A DNA stretch of 64,000 nt from NCBI GenBank assembly GCA_963575745.1, contig CAUYUJ010016072.1:64001-128000 (forward strand). The letters run 5' to 3'. The DNA comes from Prorocentrum cordatum (Eukaryota; Sar; Dinophyceae; Prorocentrales; Prorocentraceae). How positions within the stretch are numbered: position 1 is the stretch's first letter; every line of letters starts with the position of its first letter. Below, piece by piece: positions 21,066 to 30,938 of this stretch. The position numbers were made by a program, and so were the translations under genes. Under the pieces are notes generated by a model. That model saw only the letters and a list, made by a program, of their open reading frames with translations, ran no database searches and had not been told where the DNA came from.

Positions 21066-21551
21066 AGGAGGGTATGATGAAGCAGGAGGGGGCTGCGGTG
21101 GCGGGAAAGCGGACGATGCGGGATGAAGGAGGAGCTGAACGAGTTCCTCCTCAGGAGGGGGATGGCGGTGGATGGGGGCGGAACAGGAGGAGGCTTGCGC
21201 TCAGGCGGGCTTCGTTGAGCAGAGGCCTGGCGCCGACCTCAAGGCCACCCGTTTCGTACCTGCCGCTCCTCATGTTGTGTTTGTTTCTTCTGGTGTTGTG
21301 TCTCCTCGTAACGATCTGCAAGGGCCCGCCCATTCCCGTTTCCCTCCTCCGTCACCCTTTTTCAATTTTGGTTCAAGGCATCCATTCAGGCGCGCACACA
21401 GGGTCCGCGAAACCGTGCCAGAATCCGTTTCCTGTCCTGCACTTCTTTAAATGCTGTTCCCTGCCTCGAGGAAAGTTGTGCCCGATAGTGATTCCCATTG
21501 TGATATCTGATTTTCTCTCGGCGTTGCTTCAAGGGGTTCAGCCGTGCCAGG
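21066..21551. other. Region upstream of LINE-A ORF1
   Basis: 21118-21150 repeats the spacer seen at 20411. 21408-21520 has weak similarity to R1 (ACCGTGCCAGAAT and CCCGATAGTGATT). The LINE-A 5' end probably lies in this stretch, but no boundary is visible. Confidence 0.4.
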
Positions 21552-22589
21552 ATGGAGTTCGAGGGTTGCTTATTCGGATCAGGCAACGAGAGCGACGCTC
21601 ACAAGAAGGCCAAACTCAGTGGCACCTCAGTTGCACTGGTTCCTCCAGGAGCTGGAGGCTGTGTCCAGCAGCCTGGGCAAGGCAGTAGTGGTGACCACGG
21701 TCTCAGCGAGAGCGAAAGAAGGCTGTTGCGAACCATGGCGGCTCAGACCAGCAGCCTGCTGACCACGCACATCACGCCGTTGACCGCGAATATCGACTTG
21801 GTTTCTTTGAAAGCAGATGCGAACGAGACTGCAACGAAGCAAGTGAATGGGAAGTTGACGACTCTGGAGGCTCGTACTTCCAATCTGGAGAATGGGCGCA
21901 CTGGAGGCGGCACTGGCTCTGCTACTGGCGAACCCATTTCTGCAACAGGCCCGGCTATTTCGGACATGCCGCCGCCGTTCAGACTTCCCGTTGCAAAACA
22001 GAAACCAATGTGCGTGGGTGAGTATTCATATGGCGAGGGCACCGTACTTCAAGGTGAACTCGTGGTGGTTCTGAAGGCTGCGGGTTTCTCCTCATAGAAC
22101 GGCAAGTTGGCGCGAGTCTACGCGGTGGGCTCCTACACGGAACGATGCAAGATAGAGTTCCCTACGAGTGAAGCGTTGTGGACCTTTCTGAAGGCGATGA
22201 AGGGTCAGCAGGTTCCTCGTGGACATGCTGAAGCGAGCAGGCCAGCCCACCCCCAGCGTGCTGGCCAGAGGTGTTTGTGGTATTCCATCGACAAGTACCC
22301 AGGGGAGATCCCGCGTGCGGCGAGGTGCCGTTGCGCTCGCCGCATCGTCGCGGATGCGCTGCATTCTTTCGACCCGCCCCTAAGCTCGGAGGATATCGAG
22401 AACGCCATCGACTCGGCGAAGGACATGGGCAGCGCGGTGCTCCTCCGTCGCTGCACCCCGAAGTTCGGCAACCCCGCCCCGCTGAGGTCTTGCGTGCGCT
22501 CGTTCCCGACGTTTATGCTGAAGGCCACGCCTAACGCCCAAATTGTCCTCGACGCTGCCAGCTTCGCCTTCAAATTAGGAGAGCACTAG
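21552..22589 (+). pseudogene. LINE-A ORF1 (one internal TAG)
   Basis: It starts at ATG 21552 and reads in a single frame to 22589 (345 sense codons plus stop), apart from one TAG at 22095-22097. The N-terminal third is polar, followed by a helix with heptad-like Leu/Ile spacing (ANIDLVSLKADANETATK, KLTTLEARTSNLE) typical of ORF1 trimerisation coiled coils. After the stop come RVYAVGSYTERCKIEFPTS with ALWTFLKAM, resembling an RRM-like fold, then LWYSIDKYPGEIPRAARC, matching the basic segment that follows RRM in this class. ORF1 proteins bind the element's RNA. The single stop could be recent decay, a sequence error, or readthrough. Confidence 0.6.
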
Positions 22590-22599
22590 GCCACGATAA

Positions 22600-23440
22600 A
22601 TGATCCACCGGGGGCTTCCGGACAAAGCGTGGTTTCGCGGCGGGGCCCAGGCCAGGGGTAGATTCGATTCACGGTCCGATGTTGCGATGGGCTGGGGCGC
22701 CCGGGGGGTTCCGAGTCGCGGGGCAGCAAAGTGTTTCGAGGTTTTGAATGGCGAATGTCGATGGGCCGTTTTGCGCGTGCAAGAGTGCACGAACGTACAG
22801 CGCGATGCCGCTGCTGATGTCTCGGGCCACGCAGTCTTTTGTGGACCTACTTTTTCGGGGGCGAACGCGGAGGAGTGCGATTGTTAGCCATCGTGAGTTC
22901 AGGGCCTGGGTCAGTAGTCCTCCAGCTTTTGATGTCTCAGCTGTTGCTATTGCGCTTCTCTCCGCTACGCTATTGATCAGCAGCCGCCCCGAGCCATCAT
23001 GTGCTCGCGCCAGCTTCTGGAGAGATGTCGACGCTTTGCAGTCTTTAATTGGTCGGGCGCCAGCGGGGCACAAGGTGCTCATATTTCAAGACTCTAACGA
23101 CCCCCTTGCAGCGGCGGGGCAGATCTCGAGACACGCGGGGCCCCGCGCGTTACGCACCGCCAGTTGGAAGGGCAACTTGGTGCGCGAGATCCTCTTCGTA
23201 CGTTCTCTTGTAGCGGCCGGCGCCTGGGGGGCCAGCGGCATTTGCCAGGCCGCCTGCATTTGCGACTACCAGGTAGAGCCTCGCCAGATCGATCATGTTT
23301 TAGTGCCGCGTAGTGCGCCGAGGTCAGCGCATTCAGTTGGCGCGAGACATGCTGCCTCCTCGAAAAGCGACCGCTTGCCGACTTTGTTTCGCGCGTTCGG
23401 GGCCCCGAGGCCGAAATTCGCGTGTCGGCCCGCGGCGCTG
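22600..23440 (+). pseudogene. LINE-A EEP (APE-like) endonuclease domain
   Basis: The N-terminal strand, in the frame at 22600-22887, includes CRWAVLRVQECTNV, where the QE pair fits the metal-binding Glu of EEP nucleases. A frame change leads to the frame at 22748-23530, with KVLIFQDSNDPLA in the place of the G-D-x-N motif, VEPRQIDHVLVP as the 'IDY' strand, and SDRLPTLF for the final S-D-H motif (His changed to Arg). This domain nicks the target DNA to prime reverse transcription. The changed His and the frame break argue against activity. Confidence 0.6.
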
Positions 23441-23559
23441 ACTTGTTTTGTCCGCGAAGCCGATGCGTTGGTCCCAGGCGGACCGCGGCATGGGGCATGG
23501 GCAGGCAGTGCGATGAGGCTCTGGAAGTAGACGTCCCAAGCCACTGCGAGGAGGCGCCG

Positions 23560-23818
23560 CGCCGACGTTGCATGTTTCCAAGCGCGTGGTGCAGTGGTTT
23601 GGGACATCTACGATGCCAGGCATGTCGGCGCCATGCGACTGACCAACAACACGGCGGAGCTGGCAGGAGCAATCGAATCGCGTCTGTGGCTGCTGGCGCA
23701 GGGCGAGGGCAATGTCCAATCTACCATCCCAGTGGGGTCTTGCATTGAGGTGTTCTTTGACATGGCGCATGTCTTGGGGGTTCCCAGTTCCAAGTTCTCT
23801 CCCAACGCAATATTCTAG
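23560..23818 (+). pseudogene. LINE-A RNase H domain, placed between EEP and RT
   Basis: The peptide GAVVWDIYDARHVGAM followed by RLTNNTAELAGAIESRLWL matches the conserved core of RNase H type I. The Glu of NNTAEL corresponds to the second catalytic carboxylate, and IEVFFDMAH could hold the third (D-S changed to D-M). The first Asp would lie just upstream, in a different frame (LEVDVPSHC). The domain would degrade RNA in the RNA-DNA hybrid. Its position before the RT is unusual: in I, R1 and Tad-like LINEs, RNase H follows the RT. No second RNase H was seen after the RT. Confidence 0.6.
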
Positions 23819-23829
23819 TGTCTGAGGTG

Positions 23830-24290
23830 TCGGCGCTGCTTTGGGGGCGCGTCAAGCTGTTTTTCGAAGTTCGGGCATTTTTGGGCGAAGGGCGGCAGGG
23901 GGGCCCGGGGCGGCGAGCTCGCTGACAGTTTTTTCCAAGCTCGGTGGAACGCCCAGCTCCGGGAATCGACGCAAGTGGCATGCAAAGCGTCCTTTCGTTT
24001 CCCTGACTGGCGCTCGGTCTGATCTCTCCTCCCGTCTTGCTGCTCGCGACTGGCCGTCTGAAGAGATTTCTTTCTTTGCCGCGGTGGCGACGGACAGTTG
24101 CCGACAGGTTCGCTCGGCTTACGCTCTGTTCTGCGCGGCCCCGTCAGAGTACTTACCGCGGCGGAGGAGGCGCTCAGGACAGCGCCGGGTGGACCCCGAC
24201 TTGCGCGGGGCCCCCGACGGGGCCAGGGCTTTGGAATGGAGGAATGAGGGTGGAATGGAGGAACCAACCCTTTTCTCTTTCTTCGCAGGT
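23830..24290 (+). other. LINE-A inter-domain stretch
   Basis: Three frames are partly open. KWHAKRPFVSLTGARSDL may be the end of the RNase H fold. No domain was recognised with confidence. Confidence 0.35.
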
Positions 24291-26470
24291 TGTCGCTTCC
24301 AAGGCGGCCCAGTGCGGCCGCCCGCTTACTGGGCCCACAAAGGTGAGGATCCCCGAGGGCCCCCCCGGGTCCAACTTGCGCAAAGAGCTCCAACGGATGA
24401 GGGGCGGGGGGACCGACGTTGCACTTCGCCACCAGATCGGGCAGGCCACGGTGCAGGGGCGGCGTGCCCTAGCGCGCCTGCCGGCTGAGCGACGCCTATC
24501 CTCTGCGCTTGAGAGCAGGGGCGCGACGAAGGAGAGGGGGCAGATGAGTCCGGCGAAGGCGATGGAGGACGACGGGGGTAGACTGACGACGGATTGCGAC
24601 GAAATGGGAAGGATGGCGCGTGCCTTTTTACTCTATCCTATTCTCAGACCCACAGCGCCGACCGATGCCGGAGTGGGTGCGCCAATGGTGGCGCAGGGGC
24701 GACCTGGCCTGCCGGCCGCCTGTGAATGCGCATGTGCTCCGTTCCTTGCTGCAGCGCATGAAAGGAAGAAGGCGCTCTTGATGGGCGATGTGGTGGTGGC
24801 AGAAATGCTGCAAGCTGTAAGCGGCGACGCGCTGGCCTTTCTGTTTGAGACGCACGTTCTGCGCATCATTAACCACCCCGCTGAAGATGTGGAAGCCCTG
24901 CGGGGCCGTCATCGCGCGATTTTACTCGCCGAGTTTTACGGGGCCAAGAAGGTCAATCATTTTCGGCCCGCTGCGATTTTTTCGGTTCTGCTTAAATTTT
25001 ATTCGATGGTTTTGGGGCAACTCTCGGGCGCATCTGAACAAACAATTTGACAGGGCACCAGCTTGCCAACTGAAGGCCGCATCAGGTACACGACGTGGTG
25101 TCTACCGCGCGGTTGCTCGTGGAACGGGCCAGCGAGTTCGCTGTGCTTTTATGCCTGGGCGTAGGAGACCTTTACAAGGCTTCCGATATGGTGGATGACA
25201 CCACGTGGATCGAATGCCATGCCCGACGGAACGTTCCACGGATTGCGACGGCGGCGAGGCTCAGGGAAGTCCGACGCGGAGCATCCAGCATGCGCTTATT
25301 TGGCTTGGATCCGACAGAGGGGAGACAGCGCGCACGAACCATGTCTCAAGGGGGGGGGGGGGGCGAAGCGCCCAAGGAATTTACCTTTTAGGTTGACGAC
25401 GCGGTGGAAATATTTGTGGGGATATGTAAGAAAAAATCAATTGGGTCACCCTCGGAGGCGCCCTACATGTTCAGACTTAACATCTCGCAAACGGACATGA
25501 ACAATAAACGTAGGAAAACGATGCAGGACTTGAAGCGATTTCCACTGATGGCGTTCGCTGACAGCTACTTTTTGCTCGCGGCGAGCTCGCGAATGTTGAC
25601 GCGGATGTTTCAATCGTGACACGATGTGGTCCGCGGCTTGTGCTTCGTCGTTCGCGCCGAGGACTGTTATTGGGTGAATGCGGCTACCGACGACGCTAGG
25701 GGGATTGTCTTGGAAGGGGTCAGGATTCAGAGGATATCCAGGAGCGAGGGCTTTCGGCGTCTTGGGGCTCGGGTCTCCATGGATCACAGTGCGACGACGG
25801 CCGCGCAGAGAATGCTGAAACGTGCATGGGCCGCGTTCGCGCGGCATCGAGACCTGCTACGTGCCAAGCGGAAGGACTTGACGCGTCGTCTGCAATTGCT
25901 GGGGGGTTTGGTTACATCAGCTGCTTTCCTTTGCTCGGGTAGTTTGTTGTGTGCGCGGAGGCGGATTCGCGCGGCACAGTGTAGGATTATCAGCCTAATG
26001 TTGTGCTTGAGGAAGGGGGGGGGGGGGGGGGGGGCATCGTGGGATTCCAACAACGGGCCAACCGCAAGATTCAGGAGGCCATAGAGAGTCACGGCGCTGT
26101 CGCGCGGGATCGCCGCGTATTCATGCAGACGCATCGTTGGGCTGGTCACGCCGCGAGAATGAGAGACTACGCACCTGCCTGCGTCTTTCCGCAGGCTCTG
26201 CCCTGCAAAAATCGCGCTTATTTGCGCTGGGTGACGGCGACGATTGGCAACCAGGGACACGGGGGATGACCCGCGCATGGAAGCGGGGAGATCCTTTTTA
26301 TTTTCACTACCAGCCCCAATGGATGGAGGTGCGCGGCGACCAGGAGAGGTGGAATGACACTGCTAGGGGGCGGGTGGAGTGGAGGATCGCGGAGCGGGGA
26401 GTGAAGCAACACAAGCGTCAGCGTATTCGGGGCGACCAGTGGATGGGCAAATCATTCGAGCAGTACGGCT
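24290..26470 (+). pseudogene. LINE-A reverse transcriptase and C-terminal tail
   Basis: Frame 1 to 25050 carries a pre-RT segment (RLTTDCDEMGRMARAF) and finger motifs: VVAEMLQAVSGDALAF, then VNHFRPAAIFSVLLKFYS, which equals the F-R-P-I-A-x-x-S-x-x-x-K-L-Y-S block. Frame 3 from 25095 has LVERASEFAVLLCLGVGDL with YKASD (the D-L-x-K-A-F-D motif), the glycine block MSQGGGGGEAPKEF expanded by a 14-bp G run (25350-25363), and AFADSYFLLAASS, where the second catalytic Asp of FADD is Ser. Stops interrupt at 25389 and 25617. The thumb continues to a 20-bp G run (26015-26034), after which frame 2 gives THRWAGHAARM, the C-terminal 'GHxxRM' tail. Confidence 0.75.
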
Positions 26471-26544
26471 TCTTATTCTCTCTCCCTCCTGAGTGCTTTG
26501 ACTATTTTTCGTTTTCCCCCCTTTGTGTGGCTTCCCTTTCTTAG

Positions 26545-27060
26545 ATTATCTCGTGGGACCAGGCCCAAATTGGCGCCGTGCATTGAGAGACTGTTTCTGT
26601 CTATCTATCTCCGTCACCCTGCTGCCGCCGAGGAAGTTCGTCTTCTCCCTCCTCGTCATGCTCCTCCTCATCCTCTTCCTCATCCTCCTCCTGCTGGGCA
26701 AGAACCGATTGGCTCTGCCGCCCCTGGGGAAGGGGCCGCGGAGCCGCGCCGAGCCTCCGCAAGGCGTTCTGGGGGCCGCGCGCCATAGGTGGCAGATGCA
26801 GCCATCCGCGGCGGCGCGGTGCTGATTCGGCGCGGAGCCATCTGGAGTTCCTGAAGGTTTCAAGAGGCCGCTGGAGACAGAGCGATGGGCAGGGCGGCAC
26901 CCTGTCTTCGGCAGCTGGAGGGTAGCAGCAGCAAGCGGGTCACTTTCGAGCGCCCCTGGCCCCGCTGCCAGGCCCGCCGCCGTTGCGAGCACGCGCCCGC
27001 TGCGGCACGGGCCCCTCTCCCCGCGGCACTTTTTATTCATGGCTGTGACATCTCGCATGT
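26545..27060. other. Spacer between LINE-A and LINE-B
   Basis: GC-rich with a CTC-rich patch at 26645-26700. The LINE-B 5' end may lie here, but no boundary motif was seen. Confidence 0.4.
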
Positions 27061-27800
27061 GATTGGTGCTTCTCGCAACGTGTCTGTCTGCGGTGCCCAG
27101 CTGCGTGCACTGGGGCGAGCAATCCGCGGCGTCGGTTGAGAGATTGCAGGACATATCAGAAGAGCCCCCAGAACATTCACCCATCGCGATTTCGTCTTCG
27201 GGGGAGAGAGCAGCCACAGATAGGGCCCCCGCTTGCGCGCGCCTCAGACGCCACTTCGCCATTCGCTGCGGGCACTGCTCGGCGCGCAATGTGACTGGGA
27301 CGCATGGCATCGCGCCTCTTTTGCGCAGGCGCGCATTCAAGGAGAGGGCCGTCTGCGACGTGCCAGCGGCGCCCATCCAGCTGCACGGGGGGGTCGCGGC
27401 ATTTCGGTGCCGGCCGGGGCGGTTCGACCTGCTGCTGCCAGTTATCTATTGTCCACCTGGGCCCAGCGCCCGTCGCGAGGCAAGGGGGGCCGCGGGCCCC
27501 GACTCGGCGGGGCAGGCTCGATACCAGGCCACCGCTGATGCCATGCCCCAGCGGTTCGAGCAGGCGGTCGAGTGGAGTCGCGAGAGATCCGCCGTGATTG
27601 CGGGCTTCGATCTCTGCGATTCCTTCGGATGGCGACGACGGCGCAGGGGGCATCCAGGAGCGCGCCCCCTCGCCATCTAAGCGAGTTCGCAGCCGGTGAC
27701 CAGCGCTATGCGGAGGACAAGCTCCTTGAGATATGTGAGAATCATGCAATGGCGATCACCTCCACCTGTTTCAGACATGGAGACACGCTCTAAAAAACAA
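27060..27800 (+). pseudogene. LINE-B EEP endonuclease domain
   Basis: The frame at 27063-27680 contains HGGVAAFRCRPGRFDLLLP with VIYCPPGP (the central beta strands and Y-x-P-P loop of EEP) and RERSAVIAGFDLCDSFG, where GFDLCD stands for the G-D-F-N motif. A frame change near 27600 leads to DKLLEICENHAMAITST with CFRHGDTL, which equals the 'L-x-x-F-x-x-x-x-x-L-x-I-x-N-T-x-F' block preceding the T-W motif. The terminal SDH is not seen. The domain would make the priming nick. Confidence 0.55.
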
Positions 27801-27879
27801 ATCACACGCGGGCTCGGGCCATATCGTCTTCATAGCCACGCTTGCTGAGGCGTTTGAGACGGCAGTCTCCTACGGGATC

Positions 27880-28563
27880 ATGCCGCGCTCAAACATGCGC
27901 CTGAAGTTCAATCGGTGCAGCGGGCTTCAGGGCCACCCCCCGCTGCTGCTCAAACTTGATTACTCCTTCGATCTCAGCGGCGCCCGCTGCGCAGCGCCGA
28001 GGCGAGACCCGCGCAGGCTCGCGCAGGCGCTGCGCAAGGGTGATGGAGCGGCAGCCTCCATGAAGGACCTTGAGCAACAGCGTCGTCCCATGCCAGACTC
28101 TCACGATCTCCTTTTTCGAGAGGCCGCCCCCGACGCGGCCGGGGAACGCTGGGCCGCGACGGTCTTCGGGGTGGCCGAGCTGCACTTCCCCCGAGGAGCC
28201 CAGCACGATCCACGTTTGCGCGAGCATGCGCAGGCTCGCAGCCAGCTTCTTCGCAACCGACGCGGGGCTCGTGAGAGGGGGGGTGACGGCTTGATCTATC
28301 GCATGCTTCTCTCCAGGTGCTCGAAGCGTCTGCGCCGACTACGACAGCTGTGCGAGCAGACCGTCGTCGCCCTGCTGGTGGACGAGCTCGCCGTGGCCTG
28401 GAAGGGCCAGCGCCGCGCGGAGGTCGGGGGGCTCGCCCATCTGCTCGCAGGGAAGTGCAGCGGGCCCACGAAACGCCGGATCAACGTGGCCTCCACCCTC
28501 GCTCCTCGCCACGAGGAGGTGCGAGCCCACTTCGGAGGCCCAGGGCATGCGGGGGGGATTTGA
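27880..28563 (+). pseudogene. LINE-B linker between EEP and RT
   Basis: One open frame of 227 codons. It contains GHPPLLLKLDYSF (after the EEP, in the place of a D-H-x-P motif), DPRRLAQALRKG, then a helical segment ending EVGGLAHLLAGKCSGPTKRR. The phrase L-A-G-K-x-x-G-P-x-x-R-R preceding the RT is what I expect of dinoflagellate LINE ORF2 proteins. It has no known catalytic role and probably positions the RT relative to the nuclease. Confidence 0.5.
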
Positions 28564-28599
28564 CGCCGCCCCCGTCGAATTAGCATCGCGCCAGCAGCA

Positions 28600-30674
28600 G
28601 TTTCTGGAGGGCCCCCCGCCGCCGCCATCGCTCGGCAGCGACAACTACCTGCGCGCGGAGAATGGGCGGGGCGACCTGGAGGCGGTGACTGAGCTGGCGG
28701 TGAAGGCTCCCAGGCGCCAGGCGGCGCCTCTCCACTCGGTGCCGACCGAGATCCCCATGGCGCTCTTGGACGCGAACCATCGCTTCGACGGGTCGCACCG
28801 GAAGCCCAGGCGCAGGGACAACGACGAAGATGAATACGCACCTTCCCAGCGACCAGTCCCCCAACCTCAGTTTTTCCCTCGCGCGCGACTTGCAGGCGGT
28901 CGCAGATGCTTGGAAGCTGAGGCGGGCGAGCCTGTCAGCAGCGAGTTCAGCCTGAAAGCGCCGAGCAATAACTTCTTCCGTATCAGATGGTTCCAGTGCG
29001 CCCCCGTCGGTTGGCACCGCTCCAGGGTGGCGGGCCTTGACGAGCAGAGCGGCAAGATTGGCTTCGCTGCGAGGTTCTACATCCATGGCCTGTGCCGCGC
29101 GGGTGCGCTGCGGTTCAAGGCTCTGCCCATGCTCGGCCAGCAGGATGTCGTCCGCCTCGCGGGCGCGGCTCTCTCCATTGCCGCAGTCGCGGGGGGGGGG
29201 GGGGGGGGGGCAGGATATATGCCAGGGGGCGCTGCTGTGGAGGCTCCGCATGGCAGGCATCTCCTCAGTTACGTCCAAGGAGAACATGGCGAATGCGTTT
29301 GGCTGCTCCACATTTTCCTTGTTGCGCGAGACTGCGACAGAGTCGATCCGCGACGAGGACCAGTGCTACTTCACCAGGGGCACGAGCATAGAACCGTCAC
29401 CACCAGCGCGGCTGATGGATATCAGATCGTGTACAACCTATTCGGGGCCTTCATGGGCGACGCAGCGGCGGCGGTCTTCTTCGCCCGCACCTTCAGGAGG
29501 CCTGCGCATCACTGGCTCGACGCCCTTCGGCACCAGACGTGGAACATGGAGACGCCGCCGCGGGCTCAGGACTACGACAGTTCGTCATCGCATCCCCTGG
29601 CGCCTCCGACGCCTCCGCGCATCGACGATGACATTTGTTGGTCCAGCGAGCATTCGTGCACAGCGGGGGCACCTATCTCACAGGCCCCCGCAGATTTGTC
29701 ACGCCGCATCTACGCCGGCGACACCAGCAATACCCACATCGTGACGACCGCCAGGAACGCGCAGTTCACGTTACAGCGCGCCCACAAGCATCTACAGACA
29801 GCTCTGGGCGCAGACGGCTACGCGCACAATCTAAGAAAAGACAGCGCGTCTCCTTCACATGTCGGTCCTGGGTCGAGAGCTCACTGCGCCGCCGTTCTCG
29901 AAGAACCAACGCCGCTTCCAGGACGGGTTCAATTCGATAATTTGGCTCTCGGGATCCAGATGTCCATCAACGGGCGTGTCCAGGGGGCACTGCAGAGGCG
30001 AATCCAGGCGGCCCGGCGGGGCGACTACTCCTTGGGGCCCTTCTGGACCAAGAACAGGGTCCAGAGTCTGACGAGGATCGCGTTCGGGGCGGTGGTCGGG
30101 GGGGGCGATCTTGTCTGGGCAGAGCACCGCGATCACCTCGGAGACCCTGGAGCGCCGGCTGGACGAGGTCCTGGCGGGCCTCGCCCGAAAGATTCTTGAA
30201 GGCACGGTTTGCCAGGCGATCGAGGTTTCGGATGAGCGAGGAGCTCCCGTTATACATGAAAATGGCCAACATGTTCTGCGCTCTCGGGCTCCCTCAGATG
30301 AAGTCGTTATTTGTCGTGTTCGCCTTGCCCCGTATTCGGTTGGCTTGAGAGTTCGCAGGCTACGTCTCTATCAACGATGGATCCGTGACCCGATGGCCCA
30401 TCCGCAGGAGATGGGTGCTGTGTTTGGCCATCTCCCAGTGGAGGGGCTTCCGACGTTGGATGCAAACGGCTATCTACAGGTTGCTGCCAACCCCTGCGCC
30501 CAGCGCGTCGCGAAGGACGTCCTCGCCATGGTCCCGGGGTCCGAGGAGGAGTCTTGGAGTCTTGGCTGCTCTCGGGCCCTGCGCGGGCCCCTGAGTTACG
30601 ACTGCGTGTTCGAGCCTCCTTCATGGGCGACCACCCTCGGGGGTAGTTTCTGGCGCTGGATCCTGGGGCCATGA
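28600..30674 (+). pseudogene. LINE-B reverse transcriptase (YADD changed to YAGD)
   Basis: Frame 2 stays open for 550 codons (28547-30199), but the true RT path leaves it. Frame 2 gives the finger KAPRRQAAPLHSVPTEI and the P-x-x-W-H block VGWHRSRVAGLDEQSGK. A 20-bp G run at 29191-29210 moves the sense frame to frame 3 (KENMANAFGCSTFSLL, the D-M-x-N-A-F palm motif with Asp changed to Glu). Near 29390 it returns to frame 2: LFGAFMGDAAAAVFF, then RRIYAGDTSN (YAGD at about 29711), then the thumb. From 30111, frame 3 gives LAPYSVGLRVRRLRLYQRW, a typical post-thumb block. Loss of a catalytic Asp means no activity. Confidence 0.75.
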
Positions 30675-30744
30675 GGGCGGAGGCCAAGCCGGTCAGCATC
30701 CCGCCGCCTCCAGGCCTCTACGGACCTCCTCCTGGCCCGCCACA

Positions 30745-30938
30745 TAGGACCACCTGTGGAGCCCCCTCCTGCAGCGCCCTGGGTTTGCCGGCTGACGACT
30801 GCCGAGGTGGCCGTCTGTGGGGGGGCCTTCTTGGCCCGCAAGCCCATGCATCCGCATCGGCGCCTCTCCAAGTGCGGGGGCCGCTCCTGCCGCTCCGCCC
30901 TCCGCGCTCTCACGGTCACCGACGAGTGGAATTTCTGA
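30745..30938 (+). pseudogene. LINE-B zinc-finger-like C-terminal segment
   Basis: APWVCRLTTAEVAVCGGAF followed by LARKPMHPHRRL resembles a C-x-x-C...H-x-x-H finger, with the first cysteine pair degraded, and ALTVTDEWNF follows where T-N-x-C-P-x-C is expected. In this LINE class such fingers follow the RT and bind nucleic acid. Confidence 0.45.

Larger units (their letters stand above)
21552..26470 (+). mobile_element. LINE-A, degenerate non-LTR retrotransposon
   Basis: Parts in order: an ORF1 with coiled coil and RRM-like end (21552-22589), an EEP/APE endonuclease (22600-23440), an RNase H block (about 23560-23818), and an RT with palm, thumb and tail (about 24290-26470). At least one in-frame stop, several frame changes and a changed catalytic motif (FADS for FADD) show it is dead. 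It lies in proposed intron 3. Ends and target duplications were not found. The domain parts are annotated below. Confidence 0.8.

Noticed and set aside
28580-29311. 243-codon minus-strand ORF
   Set aside because: It lies antisense to LINE-B RT, where plus-strand motifs are recognised.
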